From positions 37,282 to 101,281 of the forward strand of contig CAYJHQ010000006.1 in the NCBI GenBank assembly GCA_964369775.1: a DNA stretch of 64,000 nt. Direction: 5' to 3'. The notes beneath the pieces were generated by a model. It was not told where the DNA came from and ran no database searches. It worked only from the letters and a program-made list of their open reading frames with translations. Below, piece after piece: positions 63,975 to 64,000 of the stretch; the first letter of the stretch is position 1; every line of letters begins with the position of its first letter. This DNA comes from CAUPWF01 sp964369775. Lineage in GTDB: Bacteria > Bacillota > Clostridia > Lachnospirales > Lachnospiraceae. Both the position numbers and the translations under genes were made by a program.

Positions 63975-64000
63975 AGGCAAGATGGGGAACCATCTTGCCT
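63975..64000 (+). terminator. Terminator stem at the window end
   Basis: AGGCAAGATGG (63975-63985) and CCATCTTGCCT (63990-64000) pair perfectly around a GGAA tetraloop. Any T tract lies beyond the window. Confidence 0.7.

Noticed and set aside
1..64000. CRISPR arrays, tRNA or rRNA genes, insertion sequences, phage genes, CcpA (cre) sites
   Set aside because: None was recognised on reading both strands. Small regulatory sites such as cre could still be missed without a motif scan.

Overview
The window is AT-rich, densely coded DNA from a Gram-positive anaerobe of the Clostridia. A Lachnospiraceae-like host fits best. The evidence is the clostridial housekeeping order (priA-def-fmt-yugP-rsmB-rlmN-stp-prkC-rsgA-rpe-thiN), pyruvate:ferredoxin oxidoreductase, rubredoxin, lipoprotein-type sugar-binding proteins, YesM/YesN-type two-component systems, a CIRCE heat-shock operator and strong AGGAGG ribosome-binding sites. 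I cannot name a genus. No rRNA, tRNA, CRISPR array, insertion sequence or prophage was found.

Layout. 1-3294: copper handling (end of a CopA ATPase, CsoR repressor with promoter and operator, second P1B ATPase). 3295-6990: a zinc-ribbon protein with an Asp-rich tail, a D-2-hydroxyacid dehydrogenase and a YitT membrane protein on the minus strand, then rubredoxin and a YesL-type membrane protein. 7020-16370: a sugar sensing and uptake locus (membrane-anchored binding protein, YesM-type kinase, YesN-type regulator, lipoprotein binding protein, then a ChvE/MmsA/MmsB-type monosaccharide ABC transporter). 16385-21700 (minus): a purine operon with two adenine deaminase family proteins and an NCS2 permease, behind a leader with a terminator. 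21829-24485: ClpB under CIRCE control. 24525-27035: a GGDEF protein and DNA polymerase IV. 27080-40346: murE and the long translation, cell-wall and signalling operon. 40366-42690: XRE regulator, second GGDEF protein, MFS transporter. 42839-49900: carbohydrate ABC importer, second YesM/YesN pair and a GH172 (DUF2961) enzyme. 49969-57350: AraC-GH39 fusion, ABC importer and GH43 glycosidase, probably for xylan or arabinoxylan oligosaccharides. 57355-63941: a non-coding stretch, ychF, lgt, nifJ and a small four-helix membrane protein.

The accessory genes mainly serve plant glycan breakdown. Oligosaccharides would enter through the two importers, which carry no ATPase gene here and so probably share one encoded elsewhere. 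They would be cut by cytoplasmic GH172, GH39 and GH43 enzymes, while free monosaccharides use the MmsAB-type transporter. Both YesN-type regulators sit in loci whose binding-protein promoters carry CAAAAT-core direct repeats spaced 21 bp, as expected for AraC-type DNA binding.

Observations most worth a second look: an adenine deaminase paralogue in which a metal-ligand His is Cys; an unexplained conditional terminator in that operon's leader; perfect hairpins just inside the coding starts of priA, rsmB and rsgA; a leader ORF that appears to drive translation of the zinc-ribbon gene; the AraC-GH39 fusion; and the GH172 locus. No complete, clearly new multi-gene system could be demonstrated from sequence alone.
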